From: Pseudomonas antarctica
GTDB taxonomy: Bacteria; Pseudomonadota; Gammaproteobacteria; Pseudomonadales; Pseudomonadaceae
Reading direction: 5' to 3'
Length of the DNA: 64,000 bases
Assembly: GCF_900624995.1 (NCBI RefSeq)
Contig: NZ_UYXQ01000008.1
Span: 62,001-126,000, forward strand
The position numbers and the translations under genes are program-made. Under the pieces are notes generated by a model that made no database searches, was not told where the DNA came from, and was given only the letters and a program-made list of their open reading frames with translations. Below, in pieces: positions 62,122 to 64,000 of the stretch; the first letter of the stretch is position 1; each line of letters begins with the position of its first letter.

Positions 62122-63309
62122 CTAATCGCGCTCGGCCAGCACCATCAAGTTGCGCGGGGTCAACGTCGTTTCGCAGAAGTTGCCTATCTTGACGTTGTAG
62201 CCCTGTTCCGCCAAAAAAAGTGCCCGATCCAGCACCAGCCACATTTCCAGTGGGCGCCGAAACAGACCGCGCACTAACTCCAAGTTTCGCACGTGGGCCA
62301 GGCGCCGCCAGCCGTGCGCCTCCAGCGCCGCCCAATCCTGCTCGCCTGTGGATAAACCTTTGAGGCTCGCCAGCGCTTGGCAGTAGTCAGCGAAGGGTTC
62401 ACTCAGCCAATTGGCGGGCAGGGACGGTGTAGGCAGGTACTCGTCGCAGCCGCGCAGTTGCCGTTGTAGTTGATCGAAACCCAGGCGCCGCGCCATGGAC
62501 GTATCCCGTTGCTGGCGTACGCGGTTGCCGGCGGTGACTGTTTCGCTCAGCGGCAGGCCCACGTCTTCAATCGACAGCTTAAGTTTCGACGCGCGCCCCG
62601 CGCCAGACACAGCTTGATAGCGGTCGGCATTGATGCGGTTGTAACAGCAGGGCGCCAGCGCCAGTTGTTTGCAGCCAGCCGCGCTGGCCAATTGCAGCAG
62701 GCGCACATGCAGGTCGCCGCAGGCATGCAGGGCGACAGGGGTTTGCTCGGAGCTGATCGTCACATCCGCCATCACGTCTTGCAGGCGATGGGTGGCAGGT
62801 AAGCCATGGTGCTCGCTCAAGGCCTGACCCGAGGCGATCAGGGCTGGGTCGTATTCCAGGCACGTCAGCTGCTGGCCGGGTTGCAGCAGGCGGCGGCCGA
62901 GATGGCCTTTGCCGGCGCACCAGTCCAGCCAGTGCGTGGGCGTCTGCGCGAAATGCAGCGCGGCGCCGAAGGCTTCGATCTGTTGCCACTTGCGGCCCGG
63001 CACGTCGACATTCAGTCGATGGCGAGCGGGTTCCAGCGCCTGTGTCGGTAATTTATCCACAGCACTGAGCCGCAGCGCCTGTTCGGCCAGCTGTGGAAAA
63101 GGCGCGGGCGCCGGCAGTTCGTGAGGGCGGTTGTGGCAGCTATCAGCGTCGGCCAACGAGCGTTGGCGCAGCCACTGGGCCAGCTCGGGATGCTGGGTTT
63201 CCCAGGGTAAGTGCAGATGGGTAAAGGGCCGTGGTCGCCACAGCCCTTGGTGCTCGATTAAAAACGCATCCAGCGCCGCAAAGCGCGCTTCAACGTCCTT
63301 GGCAGGCAT
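62122..63309 (-). CDS. SAM-dependent methyltransferase (Methyltransf_32 type)
   Basis: A 395-residue protein. Motif I is HWLDWCAGKGHLGRRLLQPG (about 147-166), followed by LTCLEYDPALIASGQAL, ALHACGDLHVRLL and LALAPCCYNRI, the pattern of Methyltransf_32 proteins related to METTL25 and TRM13-like enzymes. The likely substrate is an RNA or protein residue, not determinable. Its start overlaps the hisM-like stop by 20 bases. Confidence 0.82.
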   Translation of the reverse strand: MPAKDVEARFAALDAFLIEHQGLWRPRPFTHLHLPWETQHPELAQWLRQRSLADADSCHNRPHELPAPAPFPQLAEQALRLSAVDKLPTQALEPARHRLNVDVPGRKWQQIEAFGAALHFAQTPTHWLDWCAGKGHLGRRLLQPGQQLTCLEYDPALIASGQALSEHHGLPATHRLQDVMADVTISSEQTPVALHACGDLHVRLLQLASAAGCKQLALAPCCYNRINADRYQAVSGAGRASKLKLSIEDVGLPLSETVTAGNRVRQQRDTSMARRLGFDQLQRQLRGCDEYLPTPSLPANWLSEPFADYCQALASLKGLSTGEQDWAALEAHGWRRLAHVRNLELVRGLFRRPLEMWLVLDRALFLAEQGYNVKIGNFCETTLTPRNLMVLAERD

Positions 63310-63979
63310 CGACGCGCAGCCAGCGTTCGAGCAGTTTGAAGCCGCGTACCAGGATGTAGGAAATCAGCAGGTAGAACACGCCGGCGGTCAAGAACATCTC
63401 AACTGTCAGGTAGTTGCGCGCAATGATGGTCCTGGCCATGCCGGTCAGTTCCAGCAGCGTCACGGTGCTTGCGAGGGAGCTGGCCTTGAGCATCAAAATG
63501 ACTTCGTTGCTGTAGGCCGGCAGGCCGATGCGGGCCGCGCGAGGCAGGATGATATAGAACAGTGTTTTTGGCTTGGACATGCCCAAGGCACGGGATGCTT
63601 CGATTTCACCCGGTGGGATCGCCTGGATGGCACCGCGCAGGATCTCGGCGATATAAGCTGCCGTGTGCAGTGTCATCGTGGCCGTGGCACACCAAAAAGG
63701 GTCACGCAGATAAGTCCACATGAAGCTTGCGCGCACAGCGTCGAACTGCGCCAGACCGTAGTAGACCAGGAACAACTGCACCAGCAGCGGTGTGCCGCGA
63801 AAGAAGAAGATGTAAGCGTAGGGCAGCGAGCGGACATACCAGCGTTTGGAGGAGCGAGCGATACCCAGCGGGATCGCCAGAATCAGCCCGAGGATCACGG
63901 CGATGCCGACCAGTTCCAGGGTGAGGATGGCGCCCTGAATAAACTTCGGCAGCCACTTATAGATGACTTCCCATTCCAT
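63290..63979 (-). CDS. Amino-acid ABC transporter permease, HisM/ArtM type
   Basis: A 229-residue inner-membrane permease with about five helices. The N-terminus QGAILTLELVGIAVILGLIL is typical of polar amino-acid permeases and the EAA loop is IPPGEIEASRALGMSKPKTL. GAGG precedes the ATG. The last 20 bases of the window before it probably belong to the partner permease gene. Arginine, histidine or ornithine are likely substrates. Confidence 0.88.
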   Translation of the reverse strand: MEWEVIYKWLPKFIQGAILTLELVGIAVILGLILAIPLGIARSSKRWYVRSLPYAYIFFFRGTPLLVQLFLVYYGLAQFDAVRASFMWTYLRDPFWCATATMTLHTAAYIAEILRGAIQAIPPGEIEASRALGMSKPKTLFYIILPRAARIGLPAYSNEVILMLKASSLASTVTLLELTGMARTIIARNYLTVEMFLTAGVFYLLISYILVRGFKLLERWLRVDACQGR

Positions 63980-64000
63980 TACGTCGTCCTCACGAAGCCG

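Overview
The window reads as a chromosomal segment of a Pseudomonas of the P. fluorescens group. Supporting signs are the gene set and order (gshA, tex, ompR-envZ, the rimA-rimB-rimK operon, hslR, hslO, pckA, dctBD), high G+C codon use, and many short palindromic REP/REPIN elements built on the arm TGTGGGAGC(G/T)GGCTTG. Gene families are assigned by motif recognition only; no database search was run.

Core part 1 (1-44424). From the left: the 5' end of a taurine/sulfonate ABC operon (tauABC); gshA; a thioesterase with tex; ompR-envZ; rimABK (cyclic-di-GMP phosphodiesterase, protease-like protein and ribosomal S6 glutamate ligase); hslR; an LpxT-like PAP2 phosphatase; hslO; pckA; a DMT transporter. 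A short accessory stretch (16.8-20.1 kb) has two overlapping DUF1493 membrane proteins with a broken upstream gene, a DUF3077-like protein and a Fic/YhfG-type toxin-antitoxin pair. Then come a RecQ-family helicase, a thioesterase, a glycine-zipper protein, an FdhF/YdeP-type molybdoenzyme with fdhD, a LysR regulator, a Kbp-like BON-LysM protein, yrfG, nudE-cysQ, dctBD, rfbB, a kinase/class-III-PLP fusion next to agmatine deiminase, a TonB-dependent receptor with a candidate Fur box, and an OprD-family porin.

Decay and island boundary (44.5-46.1 kb). A tautomerase remnant and a clearly broken SDR gene precede a second DUF3077 gene. A hairpin and an 18-bp copy of the tRNA-Thr 3' end lie at 46071.

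Genomic island (about 46071-59381). It lies between that copy and the intact tRNA-Thr(TGT) at 59367-59442, with a tyrosine recombinase beside the tRNA. A further 16-bp tRNA-derived copy at 47003 divides it into a small relBE segment and a large segment. The large segment carries (i) a YegI-YegK-YegL-like triad of kinase, PP2C phosphatase and VWA protein, (ii) an AT-rich cluster with a small Cys/Ser/Thr-rich peptide, two E1/ThiF-like adenylating enzymes with possible peptide-binding N-terminal domains, and a divergent small UvrA-like double ABC ATPase, and (iii) a truncated second integrase and a cluster of DnaA-box-like sites. Cluster (ii) looks like an unfamiliar peptide-modification (RiPP-like) system with a possible self-protection ATPase. 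It is the strongest candidate for an undescribed system here.

Core part 2 (59443-64000). Two tandem BcsQ/MinD-like ATPases without a cellulose synthase, a Methyltransf_32-type methyltransferase, and a HisM-type amino-acid ABC permease continuing toward the right edge.
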